Assembly (NCBI GenBank): GCA_930980855.1
Contig: CAKNIZ010000003.1
Location: 1-32,337 of the forward strand
Direction: 5' to 3'
DNA length: 32,337 nt
DNA from: an uncultured Clostridium sp.
GTDB lineage: Bacteria > Bacillota > Clostridia > TANB77 > CAG-508
The translations under genes and the position numbers were made by a program. Below, piece by piece: positions 16,315 through 23,444 of this stretch (position 1 is its first letter; every line of letters starts with the position of its first letter). Under the pieces are notes generated by a model, which worked only from the letters and a program-made list of their open reading frames with translations, did no database searches and had not been told where the DNA came from.

Positions 16315-16596
16315 TTATAAACTAATTTTTACATTACCAAAACCATCATCACTATTATTTTTAGAAAATAACTTTTTATATGATAAAAATTCTTTAGATT
16401 CCATATATCTATTAATGTTCTTTAATTCTACACCAGAGTTAAAAGATAAACTATCAAGAGATAAAGGAATATCATTGTTATCTAAATAATTTTTTAAAGT
16501 ATTTTTATCAACCTCGTCTTTTGACTTGCAGCTTGGGCATACATCATCACTTGAAGCAAAAAAACAACCGCAACGAGTGCATTTATTAAATTTCAT
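16315..16596 (-). CDS. small zinc-ribbon protein
   Basis: The 93-residue protein begins with a zinc ribbon, CTRCGCFF (C6, C9) and CPSC (C20, C23), followed by a predicted helical region (VDKNTLKNYLDNNDIPLSLDSLSF) and a polar C-terminus. The layout, an N-terminal zinc ribbon plus a short helical part, recalls small regulatory proteins such as the YvyF (TIGR03826) group, but I do not recognise the family firmly. The start is at 16596, where GAGGAGG lies seven bases upstream. An upstream in-frame extension to 16716 lacks a ribosome site and is AT-biased, so I rejected it. It is divergent from the radical SAM gene, with about 160 bases between them. Confidence 0.75.
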   Translation of the reverse strand: MKFNKCTRCGCFFASSDDVCPSCKSKDEVDKNTLKNYLDNNDIPLSLDSLSFNSGVELKNINRYMESKEFLSYKKLFSKNNSDDGFGNVKISL

Positions 16597-16709
16597 AACT
16601 TTCCTCCTCTGTTTGACAAACTTCGACATTATATTATCACAAAAATATGAAAAAATAAAGGGGTAAAATAAAAAATACGATGTTTTTTGTACTATTAAAT
16701 GAAAAATAC

Positions 16710-16738
16710 TTGACATAATAAAAAACGCAATGTATAAT
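16710..16738 (+). promoter_or_regulatory. near-consensus sigma-A promoter of the radical SAM operon
   Basis: TTGACA (16710-16715), a 17-base spacer and TATAAT (16733-16738) form a full consensus. The start point near 16745 leaves a leader of about a dozen bases that holds only the AGAGGG ribosome site. Confidence 0.85.
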
Positions 16739-16757
16739 CGTCAATAGAGGGAATAAT

Positions 16758-17993
16758 ATGGAAATTTTTTTGGGAAATGAGAATTATTTCGTAGATGGTA
16801 TAAAAAATGCAGCAATATATGATTTGAAAAATGAAAAAATCTATGAATTGAATGAAGCTGGAAAAGAAGCACTAATTAAATTAGAGCAGAAAAAGGAATT
16901 AAATAACCTTGAAAAAGATTTTATTAATAAATTAATCAGCAAAAAAATTATTGTGCCGAAATTGGTGTCAAAAGATTTTAAATTACCTCAACCAAAATAT
17001 AAGATTGATTTTGCGTGGCTAGAATTAACTGATAAATGTAATTTAAGATGCATTCATTGTTATGGTAATTTTGGATATGAAGAAAATACAAAAACTTGTG
17101 AATTAAAGAAAGAAGAATGGTTTGATATAATAAATCAACTTTATGATATGGGTTGTAGACATATTCAATTAATAGGTGGAGAACCTTTTTGCAATAAAGA
17201 CTTTGAAGAAATAATAGAATATCTCAATAAAAAAGGTTTCAAAAGAATTACTGTTTTTACGAATGCAACACTTATAAATGAAAAAAATGTAAAAAAATTA
17301 AAGAAATATAATGTAAATATAAGATTTTCACTATATGGGCATAATAAAGAAACTCACGATAAAATTACAAATGTAAAAGGTAGTTTTGAAAAAACAATAA
17401 GTGCAATAAATTTATTGAGAGAAAATGAAGTGCTAGTAAGTGTTGCAATTATATTAATGAAAGAAAATGAACAATTCCTAGAAAAAATAAAGAAAATGAT
17501 TGTAAATGATTTGAAATTAAGATATAACGGATATGACGTTATCAGACCTAGTTGTGTAAATGATAATTTGGAGCATAGAATTAATAGTTATGAAATATTA
17601 AGAGGAAGATATTATACTAAGCCATCATTCAGAATAACGAGGGAATCGTTTTACAAAAATCACTATTATAATCCTTGTTGGAATTCGAAAATTGCTATTA
17701 CGTCTACTGGTGATATTATACCATGCATATTTGCAAGAAAATTTATAATAGGAAATATAAAAAAAGGGAAAATAGAAAATTTTAAAGAAAATATATTGCA
17801 ACAATGGCAAATAACAAAGAATAAAATAAAACAATGTCAAAATTGTGAATATAGATATGCGTGCTCAGACTGCAGACCGTTAGCTATAGGAATATATGAA
17901 GAAGATGATGCTAAATACCCTAGATGCTGTTATTCACCAGAAAAAGGTATTTGGGAGAAAATAGAAGATGTGACTCAAGAAATAATAAAATAA
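16758..17993 (+). CDS. radical SAM/SPASM peptide maturase
   Basis: This 411-residue protein has an N-terminal region (1-80) that could be a RiPP recognition element. A radical SAM domain follows with the [4Fe-4S] motif C94-x3-C98-x2-C101 (CNLRCIHC) and the SAM-binding GGEP at 140-143. A C-terminal SPASM-type region (about 305-391) has C307, C323, C360, C363, C369, C372, C390 and C391, enough for two auxiliary clusters. Enzymes of this layout make thioether or C-C links in ribosomal peptides (sactipeptides, ranthipeptides) or act as dehydrogenating enzymes. A Cys-rich peptide gene starts 14 bases downstream, so it is the likely substrate. The layout resembles the clostridial Cys-rich-peptide maturases (CcpM/TIGR04068 group), though I cannot confirm this without a profile search. 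Confidence 0.88.
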   Translation: MEIFLGNENYFVDGIKNAAIYDLKNEKIYELNEAGKEALIKLEQKKELNNLEKDFINKLISKKIIVPKLVSKDFKLPQPKYKIDFAWLELTDKCNLRCIHCYGNFGYEENTKTCELKKEEWFDIINQLYDMGCRHIQLIGGEPFCNKDFEEIIEYLNKKGFKRITVFTNATLINEKNVKKLKKYNVNIRFSLYGHNKETHDKITNVKGSFEKTISAINLLRENEVLVSVAIILMKENEQFLEKIKKMIVNDLKLRYNGYDVIRPSCVNDNLEHRINSYEILRGRYYTKPSFRITRESFYKNHYYNPCWNSKIAITSTGDIIPCIFARKFIIGNIKKGKIENFKENILQQWQITKNKIKQCQNCEYRYACSDCRPLAIGIYEEDDAKYPRCCYSPEKGIWEKIEDVTQEIIK

Positions 17994-18007
17994 AGGAGGA
18001 TATATTT

Positions 18008-18334
18008 ATGGATGATGAAAGGATTCCAGAGTTTCCAAAAGATAAAGATTCAATTAATGATACAAGAGAACCAAAGATTTTCGATGTAACAGAAGAAATG
18101 TTAGATGCTAGAGATTGTTGGCCAGATTGCAGTCCATGTTCACCAACAGATAATTGTTCACCAGATATCGTGTGCTCACCTGATATGAGAGATGACTGGA
18201 GTTCATGTAAACCATGTGGACCAAATGGAATAAGCAGAGCAGACCATGAAGATTATAATAGAGGATGGTTTGATTGTAGTCCATGTTCGCCAACAGACGA
18301 CTGTAGCCCAGACTTTTCAGACGATGGTAAATAA
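18008..18334 (+). CDS. Cys-rich repeat peptide, candidate RiPP precursor
   Basis: The 108-residue acidic peptide has a Cys-free N-terminal part (1-36, MDDERIPEFPKDKDSINDT, EEMLDARD), as in leader peptides. A core follows with ten cysteines at 37, 41, 44, 50, 56, 67, 70, 90, 93 and 99. Residues 38-53 and 87-102 are near-identical 16-residue units of the form WxDCSPCSPTDxCSPD. A partial third unit (WSSCKPCGPNG) lies between them. Cys-Ser-Pro and Cys-x3-Asp spacings dominate. The start is the ATG at 18008, with AGGAGGA seven bases upstream, 14 bases after the radical SAM gene. The repeats differ at several synonymous sites, so the peptide sequence is under selection. Assignment as precursor rests on position, composition and repeats. 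An alternative is an unmodified metal-binding peptide. Confidence 0.8.
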   Translation: MDDERIPEFPKDKDSINDTREPKIFDVTEEMLDARDCWPDCSPCSPTDNCSPDIVCSPDMRDDWSSCKPCGPNGISRADHEDYNRGWFDCSPCSPTDDCSPDFSDDGK

Positions 18335-18336
18335 AT

Positions 18337-18756
18337 ATGGAAAATATTAAATTAGAAAATAATACTATTAGATTGTTACCATCGAAAATTGAAAGGCCTA
18401 AAAGTTATATTAATTTAGATGTGAAAGAAAAGGCTACAGACAAAATAATGTTAGAAATCTATACGGAGGGTGAAAATTTAATTGATGGTAATTTGAAGAT
18501 CAGATGCAACCTTATAGAGAATAATGTATCAGATGAATATATAAAAGAAGCAATAGAAATTTTTTTGAATTTTTGTTTCTGCAGTATACCTATAAATAAA
18601 GTATATTATGAAGCTTATCAAAATGAAAACAATCTAATTAAAAATTTAATGAAAATTGGTTTCAAAATTGAAGCAGACTTAAAGGAAGATTTTTATGTCG
18701 AAGGAAGATATGTTGACAAAATTATATTGGCATATTATAGGTCTATTGGAGGATGA
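18337..18756 (+). CDS. GNAT-like protein (short)
   Basis: This 139-residue protein has, in its C-terminal half, the pattern of GNAT acetyltransferases: a strand VYYEAYQNENNLIKNLMKIGF (N at the CoA-facing helix), then GFKIEADLKEDFYVEGRYVDKIIL. The N-terminal half is divergent, and the usual R/Q-x-x-G-x-G/A CoA loop is not visible, so it may bind rather than acetylate or be a degenerate copy. It starts two bases after the peptide gene stop (translational coupling) and ends with TGA, whose region overlaps the ribosome site GGAGG of the next GNAT gene. Its tight position suggests a role in processing or immunity of the Cys-rich peptide (inference). Confidence 0.7.
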   Translation: MENIKLENNTIRLLPSKIERPKSYINLDVKEKATDKIMLEIYTEGENLIDGNLKIRCNLIENNVSDEYIKEAIEIFLNFCFCSIPINKVYYEAYQNENNLIKNLMKIGFKIEADLKEDFYVEGRYVDKIILAYYRSIGG

Positions 18757-18763
18757 GTTAAAC

Positions 18764-19336
18764 ATGGAAAATATAAAATGGAAGAGTATAGAATTAATTG
18801 AATTAAGAAATGACGCTAAAGAAGACTATTTTGGATTTTTATATAGTTGCTATAACGACTGTGAAACAAAACATTTAGTTGATAATGCTATAAACATAAA
18901 GACAGAAAGAGAATTCTTAAAAGATTTTCAAAAGAAATTAATTTATAAATATCATCGATTTATGATAATAAAAAATATGAATTTAGGGATGCCAATTGGT
19001 TATATTTATTCATATAAATACAGTCCAAATGATGGAACATTATATACTACTATGTATTTGAATAAAGAGAGTCGAAATAAAATTTATGGTGTTGAAGCGG
19101 CTATTTTATTCTATGAGTATTTATTTAATAAATATTCGATTAGAAAAATATATTGTTGTGCTTATAGTTACAATAAAGCAAGTATTAGTTTGCTAAAAAA
19201 TGCTGGATTTAAACCAGAGGGAAACCTTAAAAAATCTAAATTTTATGATGGAATATATTATGATACTTATATTTTTGCATTATACAAAAACGATTTTATC
19301 AAAATAAAGAATAAACTAAAAAATGAACAATGTTAA
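18764..19336 (+). CDS. GNAT family N-acetyltransferase
   Basis: The 190-residue protein resembles RimJ/RimL-type GNATs: a central strand MIIKNMNLGMPIGYIYSYKY, then GTLYTTMYLNKESRNKIYGVEAAILFYEYLF where the CoA-binding loop (R-N-K-I-Y-G-V) is expected, then YNKASISLLKNAGFKPEGNLKKS and a final YYDTYIFAL strand. These proteins move an acetyl group from acetyl-CoA to an amine. The start is ATG 18764, with GGAGG about 11 bases upstream; an in-frame start at 18695 would overlap the previous gene by 60 bases. It is the last gene before a terminator, so radical SAM enzyme, peptide and two GNATs form one operon. The acetyl target may be the peptide or its leader remnant (inference). Confidence 0.85.
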   Translation: MENIKWKSIELIELRNDAKEDYFGFLYSCYNDCETKHLVDNAINIKTEREFLKDFQKKLIYKYHRFMIIKNMNLGMPIGYIYSYKYSPNDGTLYTTMYLNKESRNKIYGVEAAILFYEYLFNKYSIRKIYCCAYSYNKASISLLKNAGFKPEGNLKKSKFYDGIYYDTYIFALYKNDFIKIKNKLKNEQC

Positions 19337-19348
19337 GTTGTTCATTTT
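19320..19348. terminator. bidirectional terminator closing the RiPP-like operon
   Basis: AAAATGAACAA (19320-19330) pairs perfectly with TTGTTCATTTT (19338-19348). The stop codon of the GNAT gene lies in the loop, and the hairpin is nine bases before the convergent gene end. Confidence 0.85.
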
Positions 19349-19356
19349 AAGTTTAA

Positions 19357-20112
19357 TTAAATGCGATACATATTTTTTAGGTAATATAGCATAAAAGGGA
19401 AATGGTTATCTTCCAATAATTTATTAATAATTTCTTCTTTAGATTTAAAAAAGTTATATTTTAAAATTAACATTTGTTTACGGTTAAAAAAAGATTGAAT
19501 AAGAAGAAAATCTTTCATATGTATATTAAATATATTATTTTTCTTTAAGTAATTGCATACAAAGAATTTACAAGAGATGTTTTGAGTTAGACATTCCTTA
19601 TTACTTCCTAGATATTTACATAGTTGTATATTCTTAATGAATTCAAAAGGACTATTACAATATTCAAAAGAATAGCAACACCCATTCTCCCTATGATTTG
19701 TGTAATGATTCTTAGAAGCGATACAAACATTATTACAGAAATTACATGGATTAGCTTTTTTCCATAATAAATCTAAAGTATGGAATGTTTTATCATATAT
19801 AAATGTGTATTTGTCCTTTAAATTACGAATATAAATGGTTTTTAAAGCATCAATAACATCATTGGAATAATTTGATATAATAAATTTTACATTTAGACCA
19901 TTATAATTCGATGAAAAATCTATTCCATTGTTAATTAATTTTTGCAATTTTTTTATACATTTAATACTGTATTTAAAATCATTCATAAAATCAATTTTTA
20001 AAGCATGATTTAATTTATTGTAATTTTTACGGTTAATATCAAAATTAATACTATTTATTTTAATATTATCCGAAATTTCTAAAATTATATTGCTATTGTC
20101 CAATTGAATCAT
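19357..20112 (-). CDS. Cys-cluster protein of unknown function (YkgJ-like cysteine pattern)
   Basis: The 251-residue protein has a Cys-poor N-terminal half and then a dense cysteine region: NPCNFCNNVC, GCCYSFEYC, LCKYLGSNKEC, ISCKFFVC. The order CxxCxxxC followed by CC and a later GxxxC / SCK-x3-C pattern resembles YkgJ-type zinc or iron-chelating cysteine clusters (PF03692) and related clostridial proteins; I cannot confirm the family. A metal or Fe-S centre is plausible. A start at the more upstream Met (20124) would sit directly on the AAAGG site, so the Met at 20112, twelve bases after it, is preferred. It is convergent with the GNAT gene and divergent from the transglutaminase-like gene. 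Confidence 0.7.
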   Translation of the reverse strand: MIQLDNSNIILEISDNIKINSINFDINRKNYNKLNHALKIDFMNDFKYSIKCIKKLQKLINNGIDFSSNYNGLNVKFIISNYSNDVIDALKTIYIRNLKDKYTFIYDKTFHTLDLLWKKANPCNFCNNVCIASKNHYTNHRENGCCYSFEYCNSPFEFIKNIQLCKYLGSNKECLTQNISCKFFVCNYLKKNNIFNIHMKDFLLIQSFFNRKQMLILKYNFFKSKEEIINKLLEDNHFPFMLYYLKNMYRI

Positions 20113-20188
20113 ATAACTGTTCATCCTTTCATTGCCAGTAATGTAATTATAATAAATAAAGTAGTAAAAGTCAATAAAGGAGAAAATA

Positions 20189-21256
20189 ATGATAATATCT
20201 TTAGTAAAACCGTATGAAGATATTCAACGAGATGTTAATATTTTGATTAATGGAAGAAAAACGAATATTTCAGAGGATGAAAATATTAAAATTAAATATT
20301 TATTACAAAAACAGTATGCTAAATCAGAAATAACAATAGAATTAAAAGAATGCAATATTTCCTATATTTATGCAATTCTAAGGAATACAAATGACAAAAC
20401 CATTGTAATTATTGAACCTGAGACAATTGGAGAGTTGGAAGAAATAGAAAGTATTATAGATAAAAAGAATATAAGGATGGTTGTTAGTATAAAACATGAA
20501 GAAATATTTTATCATTATATAATGAAATCAAAAAATGTATATGACATAGACTTAGATAATCATATACTAGAGAAATATATAGAAGATATTAGAGATTGTA
20601 AGAATATCAGACAAATAGGAATAAGTGAAGTTGATATTTCTAAAATAAATCTGAAAATGATAGAAGAATTAATGAGAATTAATAAGTTTTTATGGGTAAA
20701 TATTAGATGGGAAAATCTAATAGGGTTACATTATAGAAATTTATTTAATTTAAAAGATTTTGATATAATAAGGAGTCAACTATTAAAAATCAAGGAAAAA
20801 ATAGGAGATAAAGAGTCGGAATTATATCGATTTTTAAAAGCATATTATATAGTTGGTAAAAATATTGATTATGCATTCAACGTTGATGGAGATGCAGATA
20901 GATTATGTAAATCACACTCATTATATGGAGCTATTGTAGAAAGAAGGGCAGTTTGTGAAGGATATGCAGAAGTGTTATCGCAGTTATTAAATTTCTTAGG
21001 TGTAAAAAATAAATGTGTTACTGGGAAAAGTAAATTTGAAAAGACAGCAAGAAGACATGTTTGGAATCAAGTAATGATAGATGGAAAATGGTATAATTGT
21101 GACATAACAAATGATGCAGTAAATATAAGAGAAAAAAGAAAACTTGAGTCATGTTTAATTGGAGACCAAGACCTGATTTTATATGAAGCAATATCAGACA
21201 ACGCAGAAAAATGTTTAGAAACATATAGTGCTAGAAATGAGAAAGATGAAAGGTAA
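20189..21256 (+). CDS. transglutaminase-like (Cys-His-Asp) protein
   Basis: This 355-residue protein has an N-terminal region of unknown fold (1-210) and a C-terminal transglutaminase-like domain (about 212-320). The triad is in place: C256 in RRAVCEGYAEVLSQLLNFLG, H290 in RRHVWNQVMIDGKWY, and D305 in YNCDITND. In bacteria this fold usually acts as a cysteine protease or amidase rather than a cross-linker. There is no signal peptide, so it is probably cytoplasmic, which would fit a peptidase acting on a leader peptide, but it is in a separate transcript from the radical SAM operon. The ATG at 20189 has AAAGGAG eight bases upstream. Its link to the neighbouring RiPP-like genes is inference from position. 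Confidence 0.85.
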   Translation: MIISLVKPYEDIQRDVNILINGRKTNISEDENIKIKYLLQKQYAKSEITIELKECNISYIYAILRNTNDKTIVIIEPETIGELEEIESIIDKKNIRMVVSIKHEEIFYHYIMKSKNVYDIDLDNHILEKYIEDIRDCKNIRQIGISEVDISKINLKMIEELMRINKFLWVNIRWENLIGLHYRNLFNLKDFDIIRSQLLKIKEKIGDKESELYRFLKAYYIVGKNIDYAFNVDGDADRLCKSHSLYGAIVERRAVCEGYAEVLSQLLNFLGVKNKCVTGKSKFEKTARRHVWNQVMIDGKWYNCDITNDAVNIREKRKLESCLIGDQDLILYEAISDNAEKCLETYSARNEKDER

Positions 21257-21325
21257 ATTAATCTTATTACTTGCGTAGGAAAATATCTTTTATATAACTA
21301 GTAACGTTTTATAGAAATTCGTATA

Positions 21326-21354
21326 TTGACAAATATAAAAAATAAATGTATAAA
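21326..21354 (+). promoter_or_regulatory. sigma-A-type promoter of leader cassette copy C
   Basis: TTGACA (21326-21331), a 17-base spacer and TATAAA (21349-21354). The start near 21361 puts the leader peptide ATG 30 bases into the transcript. The inverted repeat seen around the promoters of copies A and B is not present here. Confidence 0.75.
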
Positions 21355-21390
21355 ATAATATAAGCTTAAGAGAAGAAAGGTAAAATATAT

Positions 21391-21432
21391 ATGAAAATCA
21401 ATGAAAGCCTTGAGGCTGTATATATATCGTAA
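21391..21432 (+). CDS. 13-residue putative leader peptide, copy C
   Basis: MKINESLEAVYIS is encoded behind GAAAGG, 10 bases upstream. Compared with copies A and B, the start codon, ribosome site and SLEAVYI are kept while flanking codons differ and the peptide is shorter. This is the main evidence that the frame is translated. The AGCCTTGAGGCT hairpin inside it is also kept, so RNA structure is a competing explanation. Confidence 0.5.
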   Translation: MKINESLEAVYIS

Positions 21433-21469
21433 GATTTAATAGAATAAACATAAATAGACATAGAACAGA

Positions 21470-21521
21470 AGCTATGTATTTTAGACGAACCTAAAAGTAG
21501 TTTAAAGTATATAGCTTTTTT
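21470..21521 (+). terminator. terminator/attenuator hairpin, copy C
   Basis: AGCTATGTATTTTA (21470-21483) pairs with TAAAGTATATAGCT (21503-21516), with two G-U pairs, then TTTTT. The loop sequence has changed relative to copies A and B while the stem is preserved. Confidence 0.7.
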
Positions 21522-21550
21522 GTGTGCAAAAAAATACAAGGAGGAACAAA

Positions 21551-22645
21551 ATGAAAAAAGAAAGTAAAGAACAAACTAATAAGAAGAAAAGTATGATAAT
21601 ACTAATTACAGTTATAGCGTTAATAGGAATAATACTTGGAAGTATAGTAATAAGAAATGTTGTAGTAAACCAAGAAACAGAAAGAGAAAACTATTTAACA
21701 GGAGGAAATGCGAATTCAAGCTTAATAGCTAATTATATAAAAGAAGGAGTAACAATAGGAGGAATAACAGGAACATTTGAAGTATTAGACACATCAGATG
21801 CAGATGCAACACCAGAGGATATATTTAAGGGAAAAACTGCATATGTAAAAGGAGTAAAAATAACAGGAACAAGATTTAGTATAGGAGAAGCGATAGATAA
21901 AGGATATGTATTTGAGGAAGATACAACAATAAAAGATGATTTAGAAAATGAAGTGAGAATACCAGGATGATTTCATCTAGCAGAAGATTCAGCAACAAAA
22001 GTAGAAGATGGAATAGTAATAGAAGACGATATCGGAAATCAATTTGTGTGGATACCAGCCAAAACAGGAACGGGAATAACCATTCATACGACTATGGGGG
22101 ATAAAAAAATAGTATATCAAAGAACAGATTTTGAAGGTCAACATGGGAGCTATAGTGATTATTCAGAAACATTACCAGCAGATGAAGAAACAAGCGTAAA
22201 TGCAAATGGAGGCTATTATATAGGAAGATATGAAGCGGGAGACAAAGTTTCTACTGATTCTGGAAAAATGAGAGTAGAAGGAGATAACCAACAAAATGAA
22301 GTATCAATAAAAGCAGGACAAGCCCCATATGTGTATGCAACATATGATAATCAAAAAAGTTTGGCAGAAGGAATGGATACAGTAAGAGGATATACAGGAA
22401 CAACAAAGATGGTAAGTAGTTATGCATGGGATACAGCAATAAATTTTATACAAATAAAAACAGCAGATTATGGAATAAATTCACCACAAGGAAATTATAA
22501 GGATATAACATTTAGTTATGCAAATATAGGAGAAACAGAGAAAACGCAAACGAAGACAGAAAGTATAAATAATTTAATAATACTCAACAAAAAAGGTCTT
22601 TTAGTATTTACTTTAAGACCTTTTATGATTTACTTTTATTTTTAA
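21551..22645 (+). pseudogene. anchored surface protein with FGE-sulfatase-like domain, interrupted and truncated
   Basis: The first part (21551-21970) encodes a signal anchor (about residues 10-32) and the same module as the gene at 6956: GVTIGGITGT, ATPEDIFKGKTAYVKG, VKITGTR. At 21968-21970 a TGA replaces what is normally a second Gly in VRIPGGFHLAEDS; the frame then stays open to 22645. The second part has GIVIEDDIGNQFVWIP and GGYYIGRYEAG, the pattern of FGE-sulfatase/SUMF1-like domains in clostridial surface proteins. The usual C-terminal 'NIYDMAGNVWEWT' region is missing: after SINNLI the frame runs into a terminator. So there is one nonsense codon plus a 3-prime deletion. The start ATG 21551 follows AAGGAGG. 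A short anchored 139-residue product could still be made. Confidence 0.8.
22591..22624 (+). terminator. intrinsic terminator inside the truncated frame
   Basis: AAAAGGTCTT (22591-22600) pairs with AAGACCTTTT (22615-22624), followed by ATGATTT. It lies within the last codons of the broken FGE-like frame, marking where foreign sequence was joined. Confidence 0.75.
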
Positions 22646-22652
22646 AAGAAAA

Positions 22653-22681
22653 TTGAAAAATATTGTCGTTTATTGTATAAT
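22653..22681 (+). promoter_or_regulatory. sigma-A-type promoter for the membrane protein/STAND operon
   Basis: TTGAAA (22653-22658), a 17-base spacer and TATAAT (22676-22681), about 30 bases before the ATG at 22714. Confidence 0.75.
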
Positions 22682-22713
22682 AAAAAAGTAAAAAACAAAA
22701 TTAAGGAGTAGCA

Positions 22714-23430
22714 ATGGAAAATTTATCAATATATTTTTTACTTTTTATAATCTATTCATTTTTAGGGTGGATAATGGAAATAACCGTTTGTTCAATTGAA
22801 GAAAAGAAATTAGTAGATAGAGGATTTTTAATAGGACCAATATGCCCTATATATGGGTGTGGAGCAGTAATTATTACATTAGCATTAACAAGTTATAAAG
22901 ATGATTGGATTATTGTGTTTTGTTTAGCGGTCATATTATGTGGAATACTAGAATATTTTACAAGCTGGGCAATGGAAAAACTCTTTCATGCAAGATGGTG
23001 GGACTACAGCAACTATAAGTTCAACATAAATGGAAGAATATGCTTAGAAACAATGATACCATTCGGATTATTAGGATTAACAATAATTTATGTTTTGAAT
23101 CCATTCTTTTATAATTTATTAAATAAAATACCTGAAAATATAACAACAATAATTAGTATTATTCTTTTAGTTGTATTAATTGTAGATATTATTTTATCTT
23201 TTAATGTAATTTCTAAAGTAACAAAGGCTGTAAAAAATGTAGCAAAAGAAGATAGAAAAGATAATACAAATGAAATAACAGAAAAAGTAAAAGAAATATT
23301 AAGAAAAACTTGGAGAGGAAATAGGCTTATTGAAGCATTTCCTAAATTTAGTACAATAAAAGAAACAGTTGAGAAAGTTAAAAAAGCTGCAACAGATACA
23401 GTCGAAAAAGTAAGAAAAAATAAAAAATAA
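22714..23430 (+). CDS. PF06541-type membrane protein, paired with a STAND NTPase
   Basis: This 238-residue paralogue of the protein at 1216 has the same signature: SFLGWIMEITVCSIEEKK, RGFLIGPICPIYGCGA, LEYFTSWAMEKLF, WWDYSNYKFNINGRICLE. About five membrane helices are followed by a cytoplasmic, charged tail (about 178-238) with KVTKAVKN and EKVKKAATDTVEKV repeats that could form a coiled coil. The tail is absent from the 1216 protein. It starts behind AAGGAG with its own promoter and is followed after 14 bases by a 1153-residue NTPase gene. The family function is unsettled; the pairing suggests membrane tethering or an effector role (inference). Confidence 0.85.
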   Translation: MENLSIYFLLFIIYSFLGWIMEITVCSIEEKKLVDRGFLIGPICPIYGCGAVIITLALTSYKDDWIIVFCLAVILCGILEYFTSWAMEKLFHARWWDYSNYKFNINGRICLETMIPFGLLGLTIIYVLNPFFYNLLNKIPENITTIISIILLVVLIVDIILSFNVISKVTKAVKNVAKEDRKDNTNEITEKVKEILRKTWRGNRLIEAFPKFSTIKETVEKVKKAATDTVEKVRKNKK

Positions 23431-23444
23431 AAGGAGAAAAAGCT

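Noticed and set aside
16597..16716. Longer N-terminus for the zinc-ribbon gene
   Set aside because: The extension is AT-driven, has no ribosome site, and would overlap the radical SAM promoter; the Met at 16596 has a strong site.
21968..21970. Genetic code change with TGA read as Gly
   Set aside because: The gene at 18337-18756 ends cleanly at TGA just before the next ribosome site, and no other conserved gene here has an internal TGA; the affected gene is also 3-prime truncated, so decay is simpler.
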